A stretch of DNA of 26,852 bases from Helicobacteraceae bacterium (lineage in GTDB: Bacteria; Campylobacterota; Campylobacteria; Campylobacterales; Helicobacteraceae). The stretch is from the NCBI GenBank assembly GCA_029258405.1, contig JARHYY010000075.1:1-26852 (forward strand), given 5' to 3'. The notes below the pieces were generated by a model, which saw only the letters and a program-made list of their open reading frames with translations, ran no database searches and had not been told where the DNA came from. Shown here piece after piece: positions 17,889-25,710 of the stretch; position 1 is the stretch's first letter; the number at the start of each line of letters is the position of its first letter. The position numbers were made by a program, and so were the translations under genes.

Positions 17889-18712
17889 TACTTCCTCTCT
17901 TTGAGCTGTTTGCTCATTTCAGGCTTTAACTGCTTCACAAGAAATACTCCACCTTCTTCTTGATAATGAATTTGCTGTGTTTGTTCTCCTTGCGTAATAT
18001 CTGCACCATAGGGCACTTCATGCCCTATTCTTGCAAAGCGTTTTGTATCATAGCGTTCTATTTTCGAAGAATCCCTATTTTCAGGACCAACAACATCACG
18101 ATATTCCTTGCCAAAAATTTTATCTACCTCATACCATTGTGCAGCTTCATCACCATGTAAAGGATAAGTCTTCAATAAAGGATGATCATACCAATCATCT
18201 GGCATTAATATCCTTTTAAAATTTGGATGGTTTTCAACGATAATGCCAAACATATCATACATTTCTCGTTCGCTCCAATCAGCAGATTTAAAAATAGTGC
18301 TTACAGTTTGCACTTTTTCATGTTTTTCTATAAATGTTCGCACTCGCAAACGCATTTTTCTTTCATAGCATAAGAGCTGATAAAAAAGCTCAAACCCTCC
18401 TTTTTTATCCAAATAATCTATAGCACTCATTTCACTCAATGTTTCATATTGTCGCTTGTTTTTGAGAATCTCCAAAACACGATAAAGAGCACAAGATTTT
18501 ATCCAAATAACCAAATCTGTACGCTCCATATATGCATCAAGAATTTCTATTTCATGCTCTAAAAGGCAATTTTTATCATCTTTAAAATGCTCATTCTCAA
18601 TAGCTCCATGTGGTATTTTCTTTGGTTGCCAAAATGGGGGGGTATAATAACTTGCCTTTTGACGATTCTTATTTTTTGTAAATTCAACCGCTTGTTTATT
18701 TAATACTGCCAT
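17888..18712 (-). CDS. nuoC: Complex I subunit C (30-kDa)
   Basis: A 274-aa peripheral-arm subunit. The family core is SADWSEREMYDMFGIIVENHPNFKRILMPDDWYDHPLLKTYPLHGDE in outline: the EREMYDMFGI motif, then the RILMPDDW and HPL-K-YP motifs. The first 30 residues and a C-terminal tail (from about residue 215) are outside the conserved core and lineage-specific. A run of seven C occurs early in the gene (positions 18636-18642, codons for TPP in YYTPPFW). Start overlaps the nuoB stop by one base. Confidence 0.95.
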   Translation of the reverse strand: MAVLNKQAVEFTKNKNRQKASYYTPPFWQPKKIPHGAIENEHFKDDKNCLLEHEIEILDAYMERTDLVIWIKSCALYRVLEILKNKRQYETLSEMSAIDYLDKKGGFELFYQLLCYERKMRLRVRTFIEKHEKVQTVSTIFKSADWSEREMYDMFGIIVENHPNFKRILMPDDWYDHPLLKTYPLHGDEAAQWYEVDKIFGKEYRDVVGPENRDSSKIERYDTKRFARIGHEVPYGADITQGEQTQQIHYQEEGGVFLVKQLKPEMSKQLKERK

Positions 18713-19221
18713 TATATCAACCTTTTTTGTGCTGTTTTCATGCTCGCTTTATTGCGTCTAATTTTTTGCTGTAAAAGCATAAGAGCATATTGCAAAGTTT
18801 CTGGTCGTGGCGCACAGCCGGGCAAGTAAATATCAACAGGGATAATCCTATCACAGCCTTGAACAGTGGCATAGGTATTAAACATACCGCCTGTATTCGC
18901 ACAGCTACCCATTGAAATAACCCATTTTGGCTCACTCATTTGGTCATAAAGCCGTCTTAAAAATTCTGCATGTTTCTTGGTGATTGTACCTGAAACAACC
19001 ATTACATCACTTTGTCGAGGCGATGCCCTAAAAATAGTACCAAAACGGTCAAAATCATACCGTCCAGCCCCTGTTGCCATCATCTCTATGGCACAACAAG
19101 CATGCCCATAAGTCAGTGGCCAAAGAGAATTACTTCTTCCCCAATTAACAAGATGATCTATTGTGCTTAATACAACAGGTAAACCACCGCTTTTTAGCCA
19201 ATCTACTTGATCTTTTGCCAT
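18712..19221 (-). CDS. nuoB: Complex I subunit B (PSST, cluster N2)
   Basis: A 169-aa subunit holding the terminal [4Fe-4S] cluster N2, which reduces quinone. Ligands are visible as the tandem Cys42-Cys43 (HACCAIEMM), Cys107 (GSCANTGG) and Cys136 (LPGCAPRPE). FRASPRQSDVMVVSGTIT is the conserved middle motif. The start at 19221 lies inside the end of nuoA, a 19-bp overlap that is the longest within the operon. Confidence 0.97.
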   Translation of the reverse strand: MAKDQVDWLKSGGLPVVLSTIDHLVNWGRSNSLWPLTYGHACCAIEMMATGAGRYDFDRFGTIFRASPRQSDVMVVSGTITKKHAEFLRRLYDQMSEPKWVISMGSCANTGGMFNTYATVQGCDRIIPVDIYLPGCAPRPETLQYALMLLQQKIRRNKASMKTAQKRLI

Positions 19222-19592
19222 TCAAGTGCTCCTTTCTTCCATGCATAAATAAAACCAATACCTAGTATGAAAATAAACAAAGCCATTTCAATAAATCCAA
19301 AAACACCCAATATCTTAAAATCAACAGCCCAAGGATACATAAAAAGTATCTCTACATCAAAAAGGATATAAAGCAAAGCAATGAGATAAAACTGTGCAGA
19401 GATTCTATTTGGTTGCTTATTGGGTAAAGGGCCACACTCATACGGGGAAAGCTTGAGCTTTTCCTCTCGTTTATGTGCCATAAGATTACCCACTACACGA
19501 GAGAGTATCATAATAGCTGTAAAAATAACAATAGTAAATACAAGCAAAAAGAATACACCAAAATATGGGTGTGCAAAGTCCATATGGCTCAT
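19203..19592 (-). CDS. nuoA: Complex I subunit A
   Basis: A 129-aa membrane subunit with three helices and first gene of the operon. The long loop after helix 1 carries SPYECGPLP, whose Cys switches conformation during turnover in this family. It is followed by FYLIALLYILFDVEILFMYPWA. Start at 19592 with AAAGGAG 7 nt upstream. M4 is a possible later start but has a poorer site. Confidence 0.96.
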   Translation of the reverse strand: MSHMDFAHPYFGVFFLLVFTIVIFTAIMILSRVVGNLMAHKREEKLKLSPYECGPLPNKQPNRISAQFYLIALLYILFDVEILFMYPWAVDFKILGVFGFIEMALFIFILGIGFIYAWKKGALEWQKIK

Positions 19593-19613
19593 TAAATAGC
19601 TCCTTTATTTGTG

Positions 19614-19732
19614 ATTGTATCATTACTTTTGCAAACAATCAAAACCTATTTCTAAAAATACAAACAATGATAACAGCAAAATACTTTTAGAAGTATAAAA
19701 CAAGATTTTTAAATGTTTAAAAATACATCTTA
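19614..19732 (-). promoter_or_regulatory. nuo operon promoter region (several candidate -10 boxes)
   Basis: The 181-bp gap between nuoA and the AsmA-like gene (same strand) must hold the nuo promoter unless there is read-through. Minus-strand candidates are TAAGAT with an upstream TG (19727-19732, an extended -10), TATACT (19692-19697) and TACAAT (19614-19619, which would leave a leader of only about 15 nt). Short inverted repeats lie between them: ATACTT/AAGTAT at 19681-19696, and TTTTTAAA/TTTAAAAA around 19706-19723. Either could be an operator or a weak terminator for the gene upstream. I cannot choose among them by eye. Confidence 0.4.
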
Positions 19733-19773
19733 GCACAAAAAGAAACATTTTTTTCGACAAAAACTTTACCCAA

Positions 19774-22350
19774 CTATTGAGACATAAGCTTTAGCGGTAT
19801 CTTAATAATTCGTTCAATAAGTGTTGCTGGGGTTCTTATAGTTTGGCTCGCAAGGTCTGTGCTAATATATGGTTTATTAATGGTGCCTGTTATTTTTATA
19901 AATGTTGAAAAAGAGCCATCATCTCCTGTAATAATATAACCAGCTATGGGAATATTGTTCAATAATGTACTTAGAGCTTTAAAAGTAGTTATTTTCATAT
20001 TAAACTCTATCGCACCATCATCAAGCCGTACAATTCCTGCTCCATAACTATCAATAGAAATTCCATCAAGCTGAAATTGCTCCACCTTTAAAAAACCATC
20101 AGAAATTTCTATGTCTATACTACCGCTCTCTACCTTATACCCATTACGATCAAAACCGGGATTTTTAAAAATGAGTAAAGAGGGGACAGTATCAATAAAA
20201 GCGATAACATTTTGTATGCCATAGAGATTTTTGATGGTGCTTTTTTTGAGCACTATATTTCCTTTAAACACTCCTTGTTTATATTCTGCAAGCAATGTAT
20301 AGATACCGCCATCAAGTGCATCTATACCAAGAAAATCATTAATAATGCGAGAAGTGATTCTATTGCCATACAATGTAAGTATTTTATGCCGATAGGTTAT
20401 ATTCAAGTCTGTATTTTTATTTTTAACCGTTCCTTGAATATTATGCCATTTATCAAATTTCAGAGAAACATTTTCAGCAAAAATTTTTTTATTCTTCATT
20501 TGTATCGCTAAATCCTTCCCTTGTATATTAATAGGCATTTTTTCCTTGTTGTCTTTTTGTTGTGTTCCTCCAAGTTCAACAGAATCTAAATCATAAAGAA
20601 CTTGTTGAGCATTAATATTGATAGAATTCTTTTGTGAAAAAATTTGAATAAGGTTTTCAATATATAGATTAAAATTATTATCTGCATGGATATTACCATT
20701 GATTTGCAATGGCTTGAATGATGAACCATCGATTCTTTTCACGGGAATATTATGCTCTTGCACATAAGCTTTAAGAGCAATATTTTTAAAATCTTTAGTG
20801 CTTAGGGTTAATGAACCTTGAGATATTCCATATTCTTTCAACAAGGAAGAATATGGATATAAAAGGGCAAGATTTGATATATTAATAATTGATTGATTAC
20901 CTATGCTTAGAGAAACTTCTAGCGAAGGGAGATTAAGCTGAAAATCATCTTTAAAATCAGCAACAATTGCTAAAGGGTAATGAGTTATTTGCAATATCCC
21001 TTGTTCTGGTTGAATATTAAAATACTTAAGATTGGCAATGCCTTCTAAGGTTTTTGCCTTTGTATCAACAAGCAAGGATAAGCGAGCATCTGCTACTATT
21101 GCTCCTTGTATCCGTATAGGAACATCATCAAATATTATTTTATCATTTTTAAGAAAAATTTCCGCAAAATCTACATGAATAGGCAAGCCGCTAAGGCTTA
21201 AACGACTATTTTTAATCACAAAGCGCCCAGAAACATCAAAGCCTTCCTTGCCAAATGGTATAGAAAGAGTAAGATTTATATCAACACCAGAACTTTTTTG
21301 CTCCAAAGGCAAGAAAATATTATATGCCTCAAGCACTTTCATTGCTCTTTTATCAAGCCTTGTATAAGTTGCAATATTAATCTCTAAAATTGGATTTTCA
21401 AAAAGATTTTTTAAAAGAACATTGCTCCCCGCAAGAGATATATTATCATACATTGGCTCTACAAGAACAGCATAGCTCTCACCTTTATGATAAATAATAT
21501 TTGCTTCTTTAAAAACAGCAGGAGGGAGAGCATTATTATACAAAACAGCCCCTTGTGCTATCTTCATATCTATAAAGAGATTATCCTTAAGAGCTTTTAT
21601 AATAGCATTTTTATTGATTTCACTCTTAAAAATTACTTTAGAAAGAATAAAATCCCCTTTAATGCGTTTAAATAACCATTCTTGTGCTTCAGGCTCTAAA
21701 TCTGGCAAAATCGGCTTAAGAAAATCTAATGTCTTTATTGTTTCTGAAAAGCCCTCAACACTTATGCTTTTAAAATCAGTAGCAATGGTGCTATAAAATT
21801 TAAAATCTTCGCCCAAAGAAGAAAGGGTATAGAAGTTAGCTACATTTTGATTAAAATCATAATCAACTAATCCCATTATACTAAGCTGGAGAGGGGTATA
21901 GGTCAGTTCAGAGATATGAATTTGCAAATGTTGCAAATCAGTATCATCATAAAGAGCAATTTCTAACCTCCAATGAGGCAAACGCCCAACAATGACACGG
22001 TCTTTTAGAGATAAAGTACCAACAAAATCATCAACAACAATTGCTCTAATATCAACTTCACCTATTATATTTAAAAACATTTTAATATTTTTTACAATCC
22101 TTAAAACAAATTGCATCTCTTCTTCAATATTTTTAAAATGCTGAATATCTTGCTGTTGTTCTTCTAGTGTTATTTTTTGGATATATATATTGAGCTTTTT
22201 ATCTAAAACAAGATAAAATTCATTTATCTCAACAGAGCCTAAAGAAATATGAGGAAAATAAATGCCACCCTTTAAAAGTTTATACACACCAAAACAAATA
22301 AATAGCACAACAGAAAAGAAGATAAAAGTTTTCAATATAGTCTTAGACAT
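19774..22350 (-). CDS. AsmA/YhdP-like envelope protein (putative bridge-type lipid transfer)
   Basis: An 858-aa protein with one N-terminal membrane anchor (ILKTFIFFSVVLFICFGVYKLL) and a long beta-rich periplasmic part. The C-terminal region resembles the AsmA_2/YhdP end: LKKSTIKNLYGIQNVIAFIDTVPSLL, then IDIEISDGFLKVEQFQLDG, then IPIAGYIITGDDGSFSTFIKITGTINKPYI. AsmA-clan proteins form hydrophobic grooves between inner and outer membrane. A role in phospholipid transport is inferred from the clan. H. pylori has, as I recall, a similar protein (HP0586) next to mltG. I chose the ATG at 22350; a GTG at 22371 would add seven residues and both have only a weak AAAGAG site. The 5' end overlaps mltG on the other strand by 89 bp. 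Confidence 0.75.
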   Translation of the reverse strand: MSKTILKTFIFFSVVLFICFGVYKLLKGGIYFPHISLGSVEINEFYLVLDKKLNIYIQKITLEEQQQDIQHFKNIEEEMQFVLRIVKNIKMFLNIIGEVDIRAIVVDDFVGTLSLKDRVIVGRLPHWRLEIALYDDTDLQHLQIHISELTYTPLQLSIMGLVDYDFNQNVANFYTLSSLGEDFKFYSTIATDFKSISVEGFSETIKTLDFLKPILPDLEPEAQEWLFKRIKGDFILSKVIFKSEINKNAIIKALKDNLFIDMKIAQGAVLYNNALPPAVFKEANIIYHKGESYAVLVEPMYDNISLAGSNVLLKNLFENPILEINIATYTRLDKRAMKVLEAYNIFLPLEQKSSGVDINLTLSIPFGKEGFDVSGRFVIKNSRLSLSGLPIHVDFAEIFLKNDKIIFDDVPIRIQGAIVADARLSLLVDTKAKTLEGIANLKYFNIQPEQGILQITHYPLAIVADFKDDFQLNLPSLEVSLSIGNQSIINISNLALLYPYSSLLKEYGISQGSLTLSTKDFKNIALKAYVQEHNIPVKRIDGSSFKPLQINGNIHADNNFNLYIENLIQIFSQKNSININAQQVLYDLDSVELGGTQQKDNKEKMPINIQGKDLAIQMKNKKIFAENVSLKFDKWHNIQGTVKNKNTDLNITYRHKILTLYGNRITSRIINDFLGIDALDGGIYTLLAEYKQGVFKGNIVLKKSTIKNLYGIQNVIAFIDTVPSLLIFKNPGFDRNGYKVESGSIDIEISDGFLKVEQFQLDGISIDSYGAGIVRLDDGAIEFNMKITTFKALSTLLNNIPIAGYIITGDDGSFSTFIKITGTINKPYISTDLASQTIRTPATLIERIIKIPLKLMSQ
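22214..22219 (+). promoter_or_regulatory. Candidate mltG -10 box inside the AsmA-like gene
   Basis: TAAAAT within CAAGATAAAATTC, 42 bp before the mltG ATG. Because the two genes diverge and overlap, any mltG promoter must lie within the AsmA-like coding sequence. The box is one mismatch from TATAAT and has no recognisable -35. Confidence 0.3.
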
Positions 22351-23239
22351 TATTTTTGCTCTTTTAATCACTTGCTCTTGCTATTTAGCAACAGCGGTTT
22401 ATTCTCATCGTGTAGTGTTTCTCCCTAAAGGAGGTACTTTAAACATTATAGCACATTTGAAACAACAAAATTTAGGTATATGGGGTTTTGATGCTCTTTT
22501 TATCAGAATGCTAGGATACCCACAAAGCGGATGGATAGATATTGGTTCTACACTCCTTAGCAGAGGTGATTTTTTCTACAAACTCACCAAAGCTAAAGCA
22601 GCTGTTAAACAAATTACACTCATACCCGGAGAAACTTTTTACTTTTTCTCACAAGAACTCGCTAAAGAGCTTGCCCTATCTCAAAAAGTTTTACAAGAAA
22701 CATACAACAAACATGCCCATTACGCTGATGGAGTTATTCTTGCTGATACATATAATATTCCTATGGGCATAAGCGAAGAAAATCTTATACTCTATTTGCT
22801 AGACCATTCTCTTAAAAGGCATGAAAATCTTGCTAAAAAAATATTAGGTGAATATGATGAAGTACAGTGGTTTAAATATATCACTATTGCTTCCATCATA
22901 CAAAAAGAAGCAGCAAACCTCTATGAGATGCCTTTAATTTCTGCTGTTATCCATAATCGCCTTAAGAAAAAAATGCCATTGCAAATGGATGGAAGTTTAA
23001 ATTATGGGAAATATTCCCATACCACAGTTACACCTCAAAGGATTCGCAATGATACAACATTATACAACACTTACAAATATAAAGGAATTCCACAAAATCC
23101 TGTAGGTAGTGTTAGCTTTGATGCCATTAAAGCAGCTATTTCTCCTGCAAATGTAGATTATCTTTTTTTTGTAAAAAATGCCCAAGGAACACACACTTTT
23201 ACACGAAATTATAATGAACATCTGAAAAATATTAAATAG
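22262..23239 (+). CDS. mltG: Endolytic murein transglycosylase MltG (YceG family)
   Basis: A 325-aa inner-membrane lytic transglycosylase that cuts nascent glycan strands. A cytoplasmic tail of about 22 residues is followed by a transmembrane helix (about 24-47, VLDIIFALLITCSCYLATAV), a LysM-like region (TLIPGETFYFFSQELAKEL) and the YceG catalytic domain. SIIQKEA holds the expected catalytic Glu216. HNRLKKKMPLQMDGSLNYG, YNTYKYKGIPQNPVGS, and the final YLFFVKN with H-FTRNYNEH are all family motifs. Older annotations call this protein aminodeoxychorismate lyase, which is wrong for the family. The ATG at 22262 follows TGAGGAAAAT; no later ATG exists before the membrane helix, so the 89-bp overlap with the divergent gene is probably real. 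Confidence 0.93.
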   Translation: MPPFKSLYTPKQINSTTEKKIKVFNIVLDIIFALLITCSCYLATAVYSHRVVFLPKGGTLNIIAHLKQQNLGIWGFDALFIRMLGYPQSGWIDIGSTLLSRGDFFYKLTKAKAAVKQITLIPGETFYFFSQELAKELALSQKVLQETYNKHAHYADGVILADTYNIPMGISEENLILYLLDHSLKRHENLAKKILGEYDEVQWFKYITIASIIQKEAANLYEMPLISAVIHNRLKKKMPLQMDGSLNYGKYSHTTVTPQRIRNDTTLYNTYKYKGIPQNPVGSVSFDAIKAAISPANVDYLFFVKNAQGTHTFTRNYNEHLKNIK

Positions 23240-23273
23240 TAAACATTTTTAATGATATTATAAGGAAAACTAT

Positions 23274-23330
23274 TTGAAACTTACATACTTCAGATGCCAA
23301 AAAAGATTGAGAATGAAATTTGCTCAATAG
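23274..23330 (+). CDS. Possible 18-aa basic leader peptide upstream of oorD (speculative)
   Basis: A TTG-initiated frame of 18 codons (KLTYFRCQKRLRMKFAQ after the start) with AAGG 8 nt upstream, ending 5 bp before a perfect inverted repeat. The peptide is strongly basic. It has good translation signals for its size but no known relative. It may be chance in AT-rich DNA. A regulatory leader for the oor genes is one reading, but the predicted oorD promoter lies downstream of it, which argues against classical attenuation unless transcription starts earlier. Confidence 0.18.
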   Translation: MKLTYFRCQKRLRMKFAQ

Positions 23331-23335
23331 CAACT

Positions 23336-23379
23336 GAATTAGCCCAAAGATTCTTAACTAGGAGTTTTTGGGCTAATTC
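23336..23379 (+). repeat. 13-bp perfect inverted repeat between mltG and oorD
   Basis: GAATTAGCCCAAA (23336-23348) is exactly complementary to TTTGGGCTAATTC (23367-23379), with an 18-nt spacer. It would form a stable hairpin in RNA, but no T-run follows on either strand, so it is not a standard intrinsic terminator. The right arm ends 9 bp before the predicted oorD -10 and covers the place of a -35. An operator for a dimeric regulator, or an RNA 3' end for mltG, are both possible. Confidence 0.75.
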
Positions 23380-23388
23380 CACAACAGC

Positions 23389-23394
23389 TATAAT
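23389..23394 (+). promoter_or_regulatory. -10 box of the oorDABC operon
   Basis: A perfect TATAAT within GCTATAATGTG, about 42 bp before the oorD ATG, predicting a start near 23401 and a leader of about 36 nt that includes the AAGG ribosome site. Confidence 0.6.
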
Positions 23395-23436
23395 GTGTAA
23401 TTGGCTTTTTAGAATTCAACAATATAAGGAAAAAAA

Positions 23437-23748
23437 ATGGCAAAAATTAGTGCACCACCCAATACACCAGTATGGGTTGATGATAGTCGCTGCAAAGCTT
23501 GCGATCTTTGTGTTTCATTATGTCCAAGCGGAACATTAGCAATGCAATTAGGCAGTGAATATGTCTTGGGTAAAATCGCTCGTGTAATAGAACCTGAAAG
23601 TTGTATAGGATGCAATGATTGCGAGCTTCATTGCCCAGATTTTGCGATACATGTTGCAGAAAAAGAAGAGTATAAGTTTGCAAAGCTGACTCCAGAGTCT
23701 AAAGCTAGAGCTCAAAAAATCAAAGACAATCGTTTTATGATGTTATAG
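23437..23748 (+). CDS. oorD: 2-oxoglutarate:acceptor oxidoreductase, delta (ferredoxin-like) subunit
   Basis: A 103-aa 2x[4Fe-4S] protein, with ligands CKACDLCVSLCP (Cys19, 22, 25, 29) and CIGCNDCELHCP (Cys56, 59, 62, 66). It passes electrons from the catalytic subunits to flavodoxin or ferredoxin. The gene order D-A-B-C is that of H. pylori HP0588-HP0591. The ATG at 23437 is preceded by AAGG and an A-rich spacer; oorA follows within 13 bp. Confidence 0.95.
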   Translation: MAKISAPPNTPVWVDDSRCKACDLCVSLCPSGTLAMQLGSEYVLGKIARVIEPESCIGCNDCELHCPDFAIHVAEKEEYKFAKLTPESKARAQKIKDNRFMML

Positions 23749-23761
23749 GAGAATGAAAAAA

Positions 23762-24880
23762 ATGAGAGAGGAGATTGCAAGCGGAAATGAACTAGTAGCT
23801 TTAGCAGCAATAGATGTTGGTTGCAAGTTTTTTGGTGGCTACCCCATTACACCTTCTAGTGAAGTAGCTCATGAAATGAGTGTGCACCTTCCACAAAAAG
23901 GAGGGACTTTCATACAAATGGAAGATGAAATTGGCGGTATTTCTGTTGCATTAGGGGCAGCTATGTCTGGAACAAAATCCATGACAGCAACATCAGGACC
24001 TGGCATTTCTCTAAAAGCAGAACAAATTGGATTAGGCTTTATGGCAGAAATCCCTTTAGTTATAGTCAATGTTATGCGAGGAGGTCCTTCAACAGGTTTG
24101 CCTACAAGGGTTGCTCAAGGAGACATCTTACAAGCAGCTAATCCTACACATGGAGATTATCAGTCCATAGCACTTTGCCCGGGGAGCTTAGAAGAAGCAT
24201 ATACAGAAACTATCAGAGCATTTAATTTAGCAGAAGAATTTATGACACCAGTCTTTTTACTTCTTGATGAAACATTAGGGCATATGTATGGAAAGGCAAT
24301 GATTCCTAATGCTGAAGAAATTCAAATCATTAATCGTCGCATTTTTGATGGCAATGCTGATGATTACAAACCATATGAAAGACAACAAAACGAGCCAGCC
24401 ATACTCAACCCCTTTTTCAAAGGTTATCGTTACCATATTACAGGTTTGCATCATGGTCCCTTAGGTTTCCCCACAGAAGATGCCAAACTTTCCCAAAATT
24501 TAATTGATAGATTATTTAATAAAATACTCAAAAATAGGGAAAAAATCGAAAAATACGAAGAATATCATTGCGAAGATGCAGATAGGATATTAATCGCTTA
24601 TGGCTCAACTTCAAGAAGTGCAAAAGAAGCTGTTGATAGATTAAGAGATGAAGGCATCAAAGTAGGACTATTAAGACCCATTACTTTATGGCCATCACCC
24701 ACAAAAAAACTTCAAGAAATAGGTGAGAAATACAAAAAAATTCTTGTTGCAGAATTAAATAAAGGACAATATCTTAAAGAGATAGAAAGAGTAATGAGAA
24801 GAGAAGTAAAATTCTTAGGCAAGGCTAATGGACGCCCACTCTCTCCGGGAGAAATCACAAAAAGTTTAAAGGAGCTTTAA
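23762..24880 (+). CDS. oorA: 2-oxoglutarate:acceptor oxidoreductase, alpha subunit
   Basis: A 372-aa subunit with the pyruvate/2-oxoacid:ferredoxin oxidoreductase domain I fold (FFGGYPITPSSEVAHEMS, QMEDEIGGI, TATSGPGISLKAEQIG, GGPSTGLPTRVAQGD) and domain II (ILIAYGSTSRSAKEAV, KVGLLRPITLWP). With OorB it performs the thiamine-diphosphate-dependent decarboxylation of 2-oxoglutarate to succinyl-CoA, replacing 2-oxoglutarate dehydrogenase in microaerophiles. An ATG at 23753 is in frame but only 1 nt from AGGAG. The ATG at 23762 has correct spacing, and its product starts MREEIASGNELVA as in H. pylori OorA. Confidence 0.95.
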   Translation: MREEIASGNELVALAAIDVGCKFFGGYPITPSSEVAHEMSVHLPQKGGTFIQMEDEIGGISVALGAAMSGTKSMTATSGPGISLKAEQIGLGFMAEIPLVIVNVMRGGPSTGLPTRVAQGDILQAANPTHGDYQSIALCPGSLEEAYTETIRAFNLAEEFMTPVFLLLDETLGHMYGKAMIPNAEEIQIINRRIFDGNADDYKPYERQQNEPAILNPFFKGYRYHITGLHHGPLGFPTEDAKLSQNLIDRLFNKILKNREKIEKYEEYHCEDADRILIAYGSTSRSAKEAVDRLRDEGIKVGLLRPITLWPSPTKKLQEIGEKYKKILVAELNKGQYLKEIERVMRREVKFLGKANGRPLSPGEITKSLKEL

Positions 24881-24881
24881 A

Positions 24882-25709
24882 ATGGCATTTAATTATAATG
24901 AATATTTAAGGGTAGATAAGATGCCCACACTATGGTGCTGGGGCTGTGGAGATGGAATTATTCTCAAAAGTGTTATTAGGGCTATTGATTCACTTGGTTG
25001 GGATATGGATAATGTATGCGTAGTAAGTGGCATTGGTTGTAGCGGAAGATTCTCATCTTACATTAATTGCAACACTGTCCACACAACACATGGAAGAACC
25101 CTCGCATATGCTACTGGTATCAAGTTAGCACATCCAGACAAAAAAGTAATCGTAGTAGGAGGAGATGGTGATGGCTTAGCTATTGGAGGCAACCACACCA
25201 TTCATGCATGCCGCCGAAATATTGATATTAATTATGTGCTCATCAATAACTTTATTTATGGGCTAACAAATTCACAAACCTCACCTACAACCCCTAAAGG
25301 TATGTGGACAGTAACAGCACAATATGGCAATGTTGATCCAGAATTTGATCCTTGCCGCTTAGCTGATGCTGCAGGGGCAACATTTATTGCTAGAGAAAGC
25401 GTGCTTGATCCTAAAAAAATGGAAAAAATCTTTATAGAGGGCTTTAAACATGAGGGCTTTAGCTTTTTTGATATTTTCAGCAACTGCCATATTAATCTAG
25501 GAAGAAAAAATAAAATGGGAGAAGCTGTAGAAACATTAAACTGGATTGAATCTCGAATCACATCAAAGAGAAAATTTGATTCTTTAAGCGAGGAAGAGAG
25601 AAAAGGAAAGTTTCCTGCAGGAATACTCAAACATGAAACCTCACAAGTAGAATATTGCAAAGCCTATGCAGAAGTTATTGCCAAGGCTCAAGCAAAGGCA
25701 AGGAGATAA
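24882..25709 (+). CDS. oorB: 2-oxoglutarate:acceptor oxidoreductase, beta subunit (thiamine diphosphate)
   Basis: A 275-aa subunit that binds thiamine diphosphate/Mg through GGDGDGLAIGGNH and the downstream NNFIYGLTNSQTSPTT. Cys19 and Cys22 (WCWGCGDG), Cys53 (GIGCSGR) and a later Cys in FSNCHIN are at the places used for the [4Fe-4S] cluster in this family. The gene starts one base after the oorA stop, with AAGGAG upstream, and is one base apart from oorC. Confidence 0.96.
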   Translation: MAFNYNEYLRVDKMPTLWCWGCGDGIILKSVIRAIDSLGWDMDNVCVVSGIGCSGRFSSYINCNTVHTTHGRTLAYATGIKLAHPDKKVIVVGGDGDGLAIGGNHTIHACRRNIDINYVLINNFIYGLTNSQTSPTTPKGMWTVTAQYGNVDPEFDPCRLADAAGATFIARESVLDPKKMEKIFIEGFKHEGFSFFDIFSNCHINLGRKNKMGEAVETLNWIESRITSKRKFDSLSEEERKGKFPAGILKHETSQVEYCKAYAEVIAKAQAKARR

Positions 25710-25710
25710 A

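Noticed and set aside
23294..23539. 81-codon plus-strand ORF overlapping the start of oorD
   Set aside because: Out of frame with oorD, runs through the inverted repeat, and has no ribosome site or protein character. The oorD frame has a full ferredoxin pattern.
25666..25710. Upstream in-frame start for oorC
   Set aside because: The added 15 residues overlap the oorB 3' end; the ATG at 25711 has AAGGAGA and the family N-terminus.
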